Made by a program: the position numbers and the translations under genes
The notes under the pieces: generated by a model
Told to the model about the DNA's origin: nothing
What the model saw: the letters and a program-made list of their open reading frames with translations, nothing else
Database searches by the model: none
In this document: positions 1-11,900 of the stretch, piece after piece
How the letters are laid out: the number at the start of each line of letters is the position of its first letter
Numbering within the stretch: the first letter of the stretch is position 1
DNA from: Hippasteria phrygiana
Lineage: Eukaryota; Echinodermata; Asteroidea; Valvatida; Goniasteridae
Direction of reading: 5' to 3'
Assembly: GCA_037893225.1 (NCBI GenBank)
Contig: JAZGUH010000279.1
Span: forward strand, 620,001 to 684,000
DNA: 64,000 bases

Positions 1-232
1 TTTGACATGCATGGAGCAATAAATAGACGGTAATATGTACACAGATGTTGGCCGGAAAGAAAATAAACATTGCGAGGTTTGAATTTTCTCCACAAGTTTT
101 AACTCTGGGAAGCCGCCGGTGATTGCAACATGTAGCGCCAGATCTAAGCTATACATACATGTCAAAATTACTGCATTTGGTTGATATTTCATGCAATTAT
201 GAATGAGTAAAGCAAGTCCATACCCCAGGGAA
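1..232 (+). repeat. Representative monomer (phase reference) and its variable sites
   Basis: This copy defines the numbering used here. Recurrent variable sites, by monomer position: 8 (T/G), 25 (G/A), 27 (C/A), 34 (T/C), 35 (A/C), 38 (T/C), 48 (T/G), 56 (A/G), 91 (C/T), 98 (T/G), 100 (T/G), 107-108 (GG/AA), 112 (G/T), 119 (G/A), 121 (G/A), 126 (C/G), 140 (A/C), 153 (A/C), 154 (C/G), 168 (T/A/G), 174 (C/A/T), 179 (G/A), 201 (G/A), 207 (G/A) and the 218-219 deletion. Stretches with few changes are 57-90, 127-139, 155-167 and 180-200. Two ACATGT palindromes lie at 128-133 and 157-162. A short dyad, TTCAT (188-192) and ATGAA (199-203), is broken in A201 copies. AATAAA occurs at 18-23 and 62-67, with a third copy when position 207 is A. 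Confidence 0.95.
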
Positions 233-489
233 TTTGACATGCATGGAGCAATAAATAGACGGTAATATGTACACAGATGTTGGCCGGAAAGAACATAAAC
301 ATTGCGAGGTTTGAATTTTCTCCACAAGTGTTAACTCTAAGAAGCCGCCGATATTTGCAACATGTAGCGCCAGATCTAAGCTATCGATACATGTCAAAAT
401 TACTGCATTTGGTTGATATTTCATGCAATTATGAATGAGTAAAGCAAGTCCATACCCCAGGGAATTTGACATGCATGGAGCAATAAATA
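1..489 (+). repeat. Segment shared with 20871-21359 and 25277-25765
   Basis: Bases 1-489 match 20871-21359 (offset 20,870) with no difference seen, including rare variants: GAACATAAAC in place of GAAAATAAAC, CGATATTTGC in place of CGATAATTGC, and CTATCGATAC. The same rare set occurs a third time about 4.4 kb further on. The match stops at 490, where this copy switches to AAAAGG while the distant copy keeps GACGG. The window therefore opens inside a block whose closest relatives are 21-25 kb away. Confidence 0.88.
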
Positions 490-1623
490 AAAGGTAATCT
501 GCACACAGATGGTGGCCGGGAAGAAAATAAACATTGCGAGGTTTGAATTTTCTCCACAAGTGTTAACTCTAAGAAGCCGCCGATGATTGCAACATGTAGC
601 GCCAGATCTAAGCTATCCATACATGTCAAAAGTACTGAATTTGGTTGATATTTCATGCAATTATGAATGAGTAAAGCAAGTCATACCCTAGGGAATTTGA
701 CAGGCATGGAGCAATAAATAGAAGGTAATATGCACACAGATGTTGGCCGGAAAGAAAATAAACATTGCGAGGTTTGAATTTTCTCTACAAGTTTTAACTC
801 TGGGAAGCCGCCGATGATTGCAACATGTAGCGCCCGATCTAAGCTATACATACATGTCAAAATTACTGCATTTGGTTGATATTTCATGCAATTATGAATG
901 AGTAAAGCAGGTCCATACCCCAGGGAATTTGACAGGCATGGAGCAATAAATAAAAGGTAATATGCACACAGATGTTGGCCGGAAAGAAAATAAACATTGC
1001 GAGGTTTGAATTTTCTCCACAAGTTTGAACTCTAAGAATCCGCCGATGATTGCAACATGTAGCGCCAGATCTAAGATATCCATACATGTCAAAATTACTG
1101 CATTTAGTTGATATTTCATGCAATTATAAATGAGTAAAGCAAGTCCATACCCCAGGGAATTTGACAGGCATGGAGCAATAAATAGACGGTAATATGCACA
1201 CAGATGGTGGCCGGAAAGAAAATAAACATTGCGAGGTTTGAATTTTCTCCACAAGTGTTAACTCTAAGAAGCCGCCGATAATTGCAACATGTAGCGCCAG
1301 ATCTAAGCTATCCATACATGTCAAAAATACTGCATTTGGTTGATATTTCATGCAATTATGAATGAATAAAGCAAGTCCATACCCCAGGGAATTTGACATG
1401 CATGGAGCAATAAATAGACGGTAACATGTACACAGATGTTGGCCGGAAAGAAAATAAACATTGCGAGGTTTGAATTTTCTCCACAAGTTTTAACTCTGGG
1501 AAGCCGCCGATGATTGCAACATGTAGCGCCCGATCTAAGCTATACATACATGTCAAAATTACTGCATTTAGTTGATATTTCATGCAATTATAAATGAGTA
1601 AAGCAAGTCCATACCCCAGGGAA
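465..1623 (+). repeat. Conserved five-monomer cassette (type example)
   Basis: The 231 bp monomer (465-695) is followed by a fixed order of subtypes. At 696 comes a copy with ATAGAAGG, CTCTACAAG, GGGAAG and C140. At 928 comes one with ATAAAAGG, TAATATGCAC and AATCCGCC, ending in TTTAGTTG and ATAAATG. At 1160 comes one with AGACGG, TATGCAC, GGTGG and GTGTTAAC, ending in GAATAAAGC. At 1392 comes one with TAACATGTAC. The same order returns after most other 231 bp monomers, for example from 2320, 5335, 10437, 16002 and 26669. In some copies it is shortened (after 38961 and 46846 the fourth member is skipped) or the last member differs (8581). This is the closest thing to a higher-order repeat unit here. 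Confidence 0.85.
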
Positions 1624-3424
1624 TTTGACAGGCATGGAGCAATAAATAGACGGTAATATGCACACAGATGGTGGCCGGAAAGAAAATAAACATTGCGAGG
1701 TTTGAATTTTCTCCACAAGTGTTAACTCTAAGAAGCCGCCGATAATTGCAACATGTAGCGCCAGATCTAAGCTATCCATACATGTCAAAAATACTGCATT
1801 TGGTTGATATTTCATGCAATTATGAATGAGTAAAGCAAGTCCATACCCCAGGGAATTTGACATGCATGGAGCAATAAATAGACGGTAACATGTACACAGA
1901 TGTTGGCCGGAAAGAAAATAAACATTGCGAGGTTTGAATTTTCTCCACAAGTTTGAACTCTAAGAATCCGCCGATGATTGCAACATGTAGCGCCAGATCT
2001 AAGCTATCCATACATGTCAAAAATACTGCATTTGGTTGATATTTCATGCAATTATGAATGAGTAAAGCAAGTCCATACCCCAGGGAATTTGACATGCATG
2101 GAGCAATAAATAGACGGTAATATGTACACAGATGTTGGCCGGAAAGAAAATAAACATTGCGAGGTTTGAATTTTCTCCACAAGTTTGAACTCTAAGAAGC
2201 CGCCGATAATTGCAACATGTAGCGCCAGATCTAAGCTATCCATACATGTCAAAATTACTGTATTTGGTTGATATTTCATGCAATTATGAATGAGTAAAGC
2301 AAGTCCATACCCCAGGGAATTTGACAGGCATGGAGCAATAAATAAAAGGTAATCTGCACACAGATGGTGGCCGGGAAGAAAATAAACATTGCGAGGTTTG
2401 AATTTTCTCCACAAGTGTTAACTCTAAGAAGCCGCCGATGATTGCAACATGTAGCGCCAGATCTAAGCTATCCATACATGTCAAAAGTACTGAATTTGGT
2501 TGATATTTCATGCAATTATGAATGAGTAAAGCAAGTCATACCCTAGGGAATTTGACAGGCATGGAGCAATAAATAGAAGGTAATATGCACACAGATGTTG
2601 GCCGGAAAGAAAATAAACATTGCGAGGTTTGAATTTTCTCTACAAGTTTTAACTCTGGGAAGCCGCCGATGATTGCAACATGTAGCGCCAGATCTAAGCT
2701 ATACATACATGTCAAAATAACTGCATTTGGTTGATATTTCATGCAATTATGAATGAGTAAAGCAAGTCCATACCCCAGGGAATTTGACAGGCATGGAGCA
2801 ATAAATAAAAGGTAATATGCACACAGATGTTGGCCGGAAAGAAAATAAACATTGCGAGGTTTGAATTTTCTCCACAAGTTTGAACTCTAAGAATCCGCCG
2901 ATGATTGCAACATGTAGCGCCAGATCTAAGCTATCCATACATGTCAAAATTACTGCATTTAGTTGATATTTCATGCAATTATAAATGAGTAAAGCAAGTC
3001 CATACCCCAGGGAATTTGACAGGCATGGAGCAATAAATAGACGGTAATATGCACACAGATGGTGGCCGGAAAGAAAATAAACATTGCGAGGTTTGAATTT
3101 TCTCCACAAGTGTTAACTCTAAGAAGCCGCCGATAATTGCAACATGTAGCGCCAGATCTAAGCTATCCATACATGTCAAAAATACTGCATTTGGTTGATA
3201 TTTCATGCAATTATGAATGAATAAAGCAAGTCCATACCCCAGGGAATTTGACATGCATGGAGCAATAAATAGACGGTAACATGTACACAGATGTTGGCCG
3301 GAAAGAAAATAAACATTGCGAGGTTTGAATTTTCTCCACAAGTTTTAACTCTGGGAAGCCGCCGATGATTGCAACATGTAGCGCCCGATCTAAGCTATAC
3401 ATACATGTCAAAATTACTGCATTT
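473..3424 (+). repeat. Older 8-monomer tandem duplication (1,855 bp offset)
   Basis: Bases 473-1569 pair with 2328-3424 at an offset of 1,855 (8 x 232 minus 1). I can see several differences: CAGGTCC against CAAGTCC near 910, CTAAGATATCC against CTAAGCTATCC near 1075, ATTAC against ATAAC near 2718, and C140 against A140 near 835/2690. It is clearly more diverged than the other tandem blocks in the window. The two 231 bp monomers here share CCCTAGGG in place of CCCCAGGG, a form otherwise seen only near the right end. The bases just after (3425-3863) hold ordinary monomers with private changes such as GGACCAATAA (3492) and ATTACGAGG (3549). Confidence 0.8.
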
Positions 3425-3863
3425 GGTTGATATTTCATGCAATTATGAATGAGTAAAGCAAGTCCATACCCCAGGGAATTTGACAGGCATGGACCAATAA
3501 ATAAAAGGTAATATGCACACAGATGTTGGCCGGAAAGAAAATAAACATTACGAGGTTTGAATTTTCTCTACAAGTTTGAACTCTAAGAATCCACCGATGA
3601 TTGCAACATGTAGCGCCAGATCTAAGCTATCCATACATGTCAAAATTACTGCATTTAGTTGATATTTCATGCAATTATAAATGAGTAAAGCAAGTCCATA
3701 CCCCAGGGAATTTGACAGGCATGGAGCAATAAATAGACGGTAATATGCACACAGATGGTGGCCGGAAAGAAAATAAACATTGCGAGGTTTGAATTTTCTC
3801 CACAAGTGTTAACTCTAAGAAGCCGCCGATAATTGCAACATGTAGCGCCAGATCTAAGCTATC

Positions 3864-6800
3864 CATACATGTCAAAAATACTGCATTTGGTTGATATTTC
3901 ATGCAATTATGAATGAATAAAGCAAGTCCATACCCCAGGGAATTTGACATGCATGGAGCAATAAATAGACGGTAACATGTACACAGATGTTGGCCGGAAA
4001 GAAAATAAACATTGCGAGGTTTGAATTTTCTCCACAAGTTTGAACTCTAAGAATCCGCCGATGATTGCAACATGTAGCGCCAGATCTAAGCTATCCATAC
4101 ATGTCAAAAATACTGCATTTGGTTGATATTTCATGCAATTATGAATGAGTAAAGCAAGTCCATACCCCAGGGAATTTGACATGCATGGAGCAATAAATAG
4201 ACGGTAATATGTACACAGATGTTGGCCGGAAAGAAAATAAACATTGCGAGGTTTGAATTTTCTCCACAAGTTTGAACTCTAAGAAGCCGCCGATAATTGC
4301 AACATGTAGCGCCAGATCTAAGCTATCCATACATGTCAAAATTACTGTATTTGGTTGATATTTCATGCAATTATGAATGAGTAAAGCAAGTCCATACCCC
4401 AGGGAATTTGACATGCATGGAGCAATAAATAGACGGTAATATGTACACAGATGTTGGCCGGAAAGAAAATAAACATTGCGAGGTTTGAATTTTCTCCACA
4501 AGTTTGAACTCTAAGAAGCCGCCGATAATTGCAACATGTAGCGCCAGATCTAAGCTATCCATACATGTCGAAATTACTGTATTTGGTTGATATTTCATGC
4601 AATTATGAATGAGTAAAGCAAGTCCATACCCCAGGGAATTTGACAGGCATGGAGCAATAAATAAAAGGTAATCTGCACACAGATGGTGGCCGGGAAGAAA
4701 ATAAACATTGCGAGGTTTGAATTTTCTCCACAAGTGTTAACTCTAAGAAGCCGCCGATGATTGCAACATGTAGCGCCAGATCTAAGCTATCCATACATGT
4801 CAAAATTACTGTATTTGGTTGATATTTCATGCAATTATGAATGAGTAAAGCAAGTCCATACCCCAGGGAATTTGACAGGCATGGAGCAATAAATAAAAGG
4901 TAATCTGCACACAGATGGTGGCCGGAAAGAAAATAAACATTGCGAGGTTTGAATTTTCTCCACAAGTGTTAACTCTAAGAAGCCGCCGATAATTGGAACA
5001 TGTAGCGCCAGATCTAAGCTATCCATACATGTCAAAATTACTGAATTTGGTTGATATTTCATGCAATTATGAATGAGTAAAGCAAGTCCATACCCCAGGG
5101 AATTTGACATGCATGGAGCAATAAATAGACGGTAATATGTACACAGATGTTGGCCGGAAAGAAAATAAACATTGCGAGGTTTGAATTTTCTCCACAAGTT
5201 TGAACTCTAAGAAGCCGCCGATAATTGCAACATGTAGCGCCAGATCTAAGCTATCCATACATGTCAAAATTACTGTATTTGGTTGATATTTCATGCAATT
5301 ATGAATGAGTAAAGCAAGTCCATACCCCAGGGAATTTGACAGGCATGGAGCAATAAATAAAAGGTAATCTGCACACAGATGGTGGCCGGGAAGAAAATAA
5401 ATATTGCGAGGTTTGAATTTTCTCCACAAGTGTTAACTCTAAGAAGCCGCCGATGATTGCAACATGTAGCGCCAGATCTAAGCTATCCATACATGTCAAA
5501 AGTACTGAATTTGGTTGATATTTCATGCAATTATGAATGAGTAAAGCAAGTCATACCCCAGGGAATTTGACAGGCATGGAGCAATAAATAGAAGGTAATA
5601 TGCACACAGATGTTGGCCGGAAAGAAAATAAACATTGCGAGGTTTGAATTTTCTCTACAAGTTTTAACTCTGGGAAGCCGCCGATGATTGCAACATGTAG
5701 CGCCCGATCTAAGCTATACATACATGTCAAAATTACTGCATTTGGTTGATATTTCATGCAATTATGAATGAGTAAAGCAAGTCCATACCCCAGGGAATTT
5801 GACAGGCATGGAGCAATAAATAAAAGGTAATATGCACACAGATGTTGGCCGGAAAGAAAATAAACATTGCGAGGTTTGAATTTTCTCCACAAGTTTGAAC
5901 TCTAAGAATCCGCCGATGATTGCAACATGTAGCGCCAGATCTAAGCTATCCATACATGTCAAAATTACTGCATTTAGTTGATATTTCATGCAATTATAAA
6001 TGAGTAAAGCAAGTCCATACCCCAGGGAATTTGACAGGCATGGAGCAATAAATAGACGGTAATATGCACACAGATGGTGGCCGGAAAGAAAATAAACATT
6101 GCGAGGTTTGAATTTTCTCCACAAGTGTTAACTCTAAGAAGCCGCCGATAATTGCAACATGTAGCGCCAGATCTAAGCTATCCATACATGTCAAAAATAC
6201 TGCATTTGGTTGATATTTCATGCAATTATGAATGAATAAAGCAAGTCCATACCCCAGGAAATTTGACATGCATGGAGCAATAAATAGACGGTAACATGTA
6301 CACAGATGTTGGCCGGAAAGAAAATAAACATTGCGAGGTTTGAATTTTCTCCACAAGTTTTAACTCTAAGAAGCCGCCGATGATTGCAACATGTAGCGCC
6401 AGATCTAAGCTATCCATACATGTCAAAAATACTGCATTTGGTTGATATTTCATGCAATTATGAATGAATAAAGCAAGTCCATACCCCAGGGAATTTGACA
6501 TGCATGGAGCAATAAATAGACGGTAATATGTACACAGATGTTGGCCGGAAAGAAAATAAACATTGCGAGGTTTGAATTTTCTCTACAAGTTTTAACTCTG
6601 GGAAGCCGCCGGTGATTGCAACATGTAGCGCCAGATCTAAGCTATACATACATGTCAAAATTACTGCATTTGGTTGATATTTCATGCAATTATGAATGTG
6701 TAAATCAAGTCCATACCCCAGGGAATTTGACATGCATGGAGCAATAAATAGACGGTAATATGTACACAGATGTTGGCCGGAAAGAAAATAAACATTGCGA

Positions 6801-8964
6801 GGTTTGAATTTTCTCCACAAGTTTGAACTCTAAGAAGCCGCCGATAATTGCAACATGTAGCGCCAGATCTAAGCTATCCATACATGTCAAAATTACTGTA
6901 TTTGGTTGATATTTCATGCAATTATGAATGAGTAAAGCAAGTCCATACCCCAGGGAATTTGACAGGCATGGAGCAATAAATAAAAGGTAATCTGCACACA
7001 GATGGTGGCCGGGAAGAAAATAAACATTGCGAGGTTTGAATTTTCTCCACAAGTGTTAACTCTAAGAAGCCGCCGATAATTGGAACATGTAGCGCCAGAT
7101 CTAAGCTATCCATACATGTCAAAATTACTGAATTTGGTTGATATTTCATGCAATTATGAATGAGTAAAGCAAGTCCATACCCCAGGGAATTTGACAGGCA
7201 TGGAACAATAATTAAAAGGTAATCTGCACACAGATGGTGGCCGGGAAGAAAATAAACATTGCGAGGTTTGAATTTTCTCCACAAGTGTTAACTCTAAGAA
7301 GCCGCCGATAATTGCAACATGTAGCGCCAGATCTAAGCTATCCATACATGTCAAAATTACTGAATTTGGTTGATATTTCATGCAATTATGAATGAGTAAA
7401 GCAAGTCCATACCCCAGGGAATTTGACATGCATGGAGCAATAAATAGACGGTAATATGTACACAGATGTTGGCCGGAAAGAAAATAAACATTGCGAGGTT
7501 TGAATTTTCTCCACAAGTTTGAACTCTAAGAAGCCGCCGATAATTGCAACATGTAGCGCCAGATCTAAGCTATCCATACATGTCAAAATTACTGTATTTG
7601 GTTGATATTTCATGCAATTATGAATGAGTAAAGCAAGTCCATACCCCAGGGAATTTGACAGGCATGGAGCAATAAATAAAAGGTAATCTGCACACAGATG
7701 GTGGCCGGGAAGAAAATAAACATTGCGAGGTTTGAATTTTCTCCACAAGTGTTAACTCTAAGAAGCCGCCGATGATTGCAACATGTAGCGCCAGATCTAA
7801 GCTATCCATACATGTCAAAAGTACTGAATTTGGTTGATATTTCATGCAATTATGAATGAGTAAAGCAAGTCATACCCCAGTGAATTTGACAGGCATGGAG
7901 CAATAAATAGAAGGTAATATGCACACAGATGTTGGCCGGAAAGAAAATAAACATTGCGAGGTTTGAATTTTCTCTACAAGTTTTAACTCTGGGAAGCCGC
8001 CGATGATTGCAACATGTAGCGCCCGATCTAAGCTATACATACATGTCAAAATTACTGCATTTGGTTGATATTTCATGCAATTATGAATGAGTAAAGCAAG
8101 TCCATACCCCAGGGAATTTGACAGGCATGGAGCAATAAATAAAAGGTAATATGCACACAGATGTTGGCCGGAAAGAAAATAAACATTGCGAGGTTTGAAT
8201 TTTCTCCACAAGTTTGAACTCTAAGAATCCGCCGATGATTGCAACATGTAGCGCCAGATCTAAGCTATCCATACATGTCAAAATTACTGCATTTAGTTGA
8301 TATTTCATGCAATTATAAATGAGTAAAGCAAGTCCATAGCCCAGGGAATTTGACAGGCATGGAGCAATAAATAGACGGTAATATGCACACAGATGGTGGC
8401 CGGAAAGAAAATAAACATTGCGAGGTTTGAATTTTCTCCACAAGTGTTAACTCTAAGAAGCCGCCGATAATTGCAACATGTAGCGCCAGATCTAAGCTAT
8501 CCATACATGTCAAAAATACTGCATTTGGTTGATATTTCATGCAATTATGAATGAGTAAAGCAAGTCCATACCCCAGGGAATTTGACATGCATGGAGCAAT
8601 AAATAGACGGTAATATGTACACAGATGTTGGCCGGAAAGAAAATAAACATTGCGAGGTTTGAATTTTCTCCACAAGTTTGAACTCTAAGAAGCCGCCGAT
8701 AATTGCAACATGTAGCGCCAGATCTAAGCTATCCATACATGTCGAAATTACTGTATTTGGTTGATATTTCATGCAATTATGAATGAGTAAAGCAAGTCCA
8801 TACCCCAGGGAATTTGACAGGCATGGAGCAATAAATAAAAGGTAATCTGCACACAGATGGTGGCCGGGAAGAAAATAAACATTGCGAGGTTTGAATTTTC
8901 TCCACAAGTGTTAACTCTAAGAAGCCGCCGATGATTGCAACATGTAGCGCCAGATCTAAGCTAT
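3864..8964 (+). repeat. 22-monomer block, copy 1 (5,102 bp unit)
   Basis: Bases 3864-8964 match 8966-14066 at an offset of 5,102 (22 x 232 minus 2). I found one difference, A6259 against G11361. The match is bounded on the left by 3863/8965 and on the right by 8965/14067. Base 8965 (T in CTATTCATAC) is thus the single odd base at the junction, as expected for a head-to-tail tandem duplication. The block contains two 231 bp monomers (5335, 7654) and unusual copies such as ATGTGTAAATCAAG at about 6697, AATAATTAAAAGG at about 7210 and CATAGCCC at about 8335, all of which recur in copy 2. Confidence 0.92.
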
Positions 8965-8965
8965 T

Positions 8966-11900
8966 CATACATGTCAAAAATACTGCATTTGGTTGATATT
9001 TCATGCAATTATGAATGAATAAAGCAAGTCCATACCCCAGGGAATTTGACATGCATGGAGCAATAAATAGACGGTAACATGTACACAGATGTTGGCCGGA
9101 AAGAAAATAAACATTGCGAGGTTTGAATTTTCTCCACAAGTTTGAACTCTAAGAATCCGCCGATGATTGCAACATGTAGCGCCAGATCTAAGCTATCCAT
9201 ACATGTCAAAAATACTGCATTTGGTTGATATTTCATGCAATTATGAATGAGTAAAGCAAGTCCATACCCCAGGGAATTTGACATGCATGGAGCAATAAAT
9301 AGACGGTAATATGTACACAGATGTTGGCCGGAAAGAAAATAAACATTGCGAGGTTTGAATTTTCTCCACAAGTTTGAACTCTAAGAAGCCGCCGATAATT
9401 GCAACATGTAGCGCCAGATCTAAGCTATCCATACATGTCAAAATTACTGTATTTGGTTGATATTTCATGCAATTATGAATGAGTAAAGCAAGTCCATACC
9501 CCAGGGAATTTGACATGCATGGAGCAATAAATAGACGGTAATATGTACACAGATGTTGGCCGGAAAGAAAATAAACATTGCGAGGTTTGAATTTTCTCCA
9601 CAAGTTTGAACTCTAAGAAGCCGCCGATAATTGCAACATGTAGCGCCAGATCTAAGCTATCCATACATGTCGAAATTACTGTATTTGGTTGATATTTCAT
9701 GCAATTATGAATGAGTAAAGCAAGTCCATACCCCAGGGAATTTGACAGGCATGGAGCAATAAATAAAAGGTAATCTGCACACAGATGGTGGCCGGGAAGA
9801 AAATAAACATTGCGAGGTTTGAATTTTCTCCACAAGTGTTAACTCTAAGAAGCCGCCGATGATTGCAACATGTAGCGCCAGATCTAAGCTATCCATACAT
9901 GTCAAAATTACTGTATTTGGTTGATATTTCATGCAATTATGAATGAGTAAAGCAAGTCCATACCCCAGGGAATTTGACAGGCATGGAGCAATAAATAAAA
10001 GGTAATCTGCACACAGATGGTGGCCGGAAAGAAAATAAACATTGCGAGGTTTGAATTTTCTCCACAAGTGTTAACTCTAAGAAGCCGCCGATAATTGGAA
10101 CATGTAGCGCCAGATCTAAGCTATCCATACATGTCAAAATTACTGAATTTGGTTGATATTTCATGCAATTATGAATGAGTAAAGCAAGTCCATACCCCAG
10201 GGAATTTGACATGCATGGAGCAATAAATAGACGGTAATATGTACACAGATGTTGGCCGGAAAGAAAATAAACATTGCGAGGTTTGAATTTTCTCCACAAG
10301 TTTGAACTCTAAGAAGCCGCCGATAATTGCAACATGTAGCGCCAGATCTAAGCTATCCATACATGTCAAAATTACTGTATTTGGTTGATATTTCATGCAA
10401 TTATGAATGAGTAAAGCAAGTCCATACCCCAGGGAATTTGACAGGCATGGAGCAATAAATAAAAGGTAATCTGCACACAGATGGTGGCCGGGAAGAAAAT
10501 AAATATTGCGAGGTTTGAATTTTCTCCACAAGTGTTAACTCTAAGAAGCCGCCGATGATTGCAACATGTAGCGCCAGATCTAAGCTATCCATACATGTCA
10601 AAAGTACTGAATTTGGTTGATATTTCATGCAATTATGAATGAGTAAAGCAAGTCATACCCCAGGGAATTTGACAGGCATGGAGCAATAAATAGAAGGTAA
10701 TATGCACACAGATGTTGGCCGGAAAGAAAATAAACATTGCGAGGTTTGAATTTTCTCTACAAGTTTTAACTCTGGGAAGCCGCCGATGATTGCAACATGT
10801 AGCGCCCGATCTAAGCTATACATACATGTCAAAATTACTGCATTTGGTTGATATTTCATGCAATTATGAATGAGTAAAGCAAGTCCATACCCCAGGGAAT
10901 TTGACAGGCATGGAGCAATAAATAAAAGGTAATATGCACACAGATGTTGGCCGGAAAGAAAATAAACATTGCGAGGTTTGAATTTTCTCCACAAGTTTGA
11001 ACTCTAAGAATCCGCCGATGATTGCAACATGTAGCGCCAGATCTAAGCTATCCATACATGTCAAAATTACTGCATTTAGTTGATATTTCATGCAATTATA
11101 AATGAGTAAAGCAAGTCCATACCCCAGGGAATTTGACAGGCATGGAGCAATAAATAGACGGTAATATGCACACAGATGGTGGCCGGAAAGAAAATAAACA
11201 TTGCGAGGTTTGAATTTTCTCCACAAGTGTTAACTCTAAGAAGCCGCCGATAATTGCAACATGTAGCGCCAGATCTAAGCTATCCATACATGTCAAAAAT
11301 ACTGCATTTGGTTGATATTTCATGCAATTATGAATGAATAAAGCAAGTCCATACCCCAGGGAATTTGACATGCATGGAGCAATAAATAGACGGTAACATG
11401 TACACAGATGTTGGCCGGAAAGAAAATAAACATTGCGAGGTTTGAATTTTCTCCACAAGTTTTAACTCTAAGAAGCCGCCGATGATTGCAACATGTAGCG
11501 CCAGATCTAAGCTATCCATACATGTCAAAAATACTGCATTTGGTTGATATTTCATGCAATTATGAATGAATAAAGCAAGTCCATACCCCAGGGAATTTGA
11601 CATGCATGGAGCAATAAATAGACGGTAATATGTACACAGATGTTGGCCGGAAAGAAAATAAACATTGCGAGGTTTGAATTTTCTCTACAAGTTTTAACTC
11701 TGGGAAGCCGCCGGTGATTGCAACATGTAGCGCCAGATCTAAGCTATACATACATGTCAAAATTACTGCATTTGGTTGATATTTCATGCAATTATGAATG
11801 TGTAAATCAAGTCCATACCCCAGGGAATTTGACATGCATGGAGCAATAAATAGACGGTAATATGTACACAGATGTTGGCCGGAAAGAAAATAAACATTGC

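Noticed and set aside
2..36. Bacterial-type promoter (TTGACA with TAATAT)
   Set aside because: The two elements are 23 bp apart instead of about 17, and they repeat once per monomer with no gene downstream. Chance matches in AT-rich satellite.
42..57. CENP-B box near GTTGGCCGGGAAG
   Set aside because: Only the CGGG end fits. When it is aligned with the known core, the TTCG positions read CAGA and the central A position is G, so the required bases are missing. No better match was seen on either strand.
18..67. AATAAA motifs as functional polyadenylation signals
   Set aside because: Two or three occur in every monomer, but with no associated gene or downstream element. At 39% GC such matches are expected; no functional claim is supported.
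191..198. Octamer-like ATGCAATT as a POU factor site
   Set aside because: One mismatch from ATGCAAAT and no further support; a short match repeated only because the monomer repeats.
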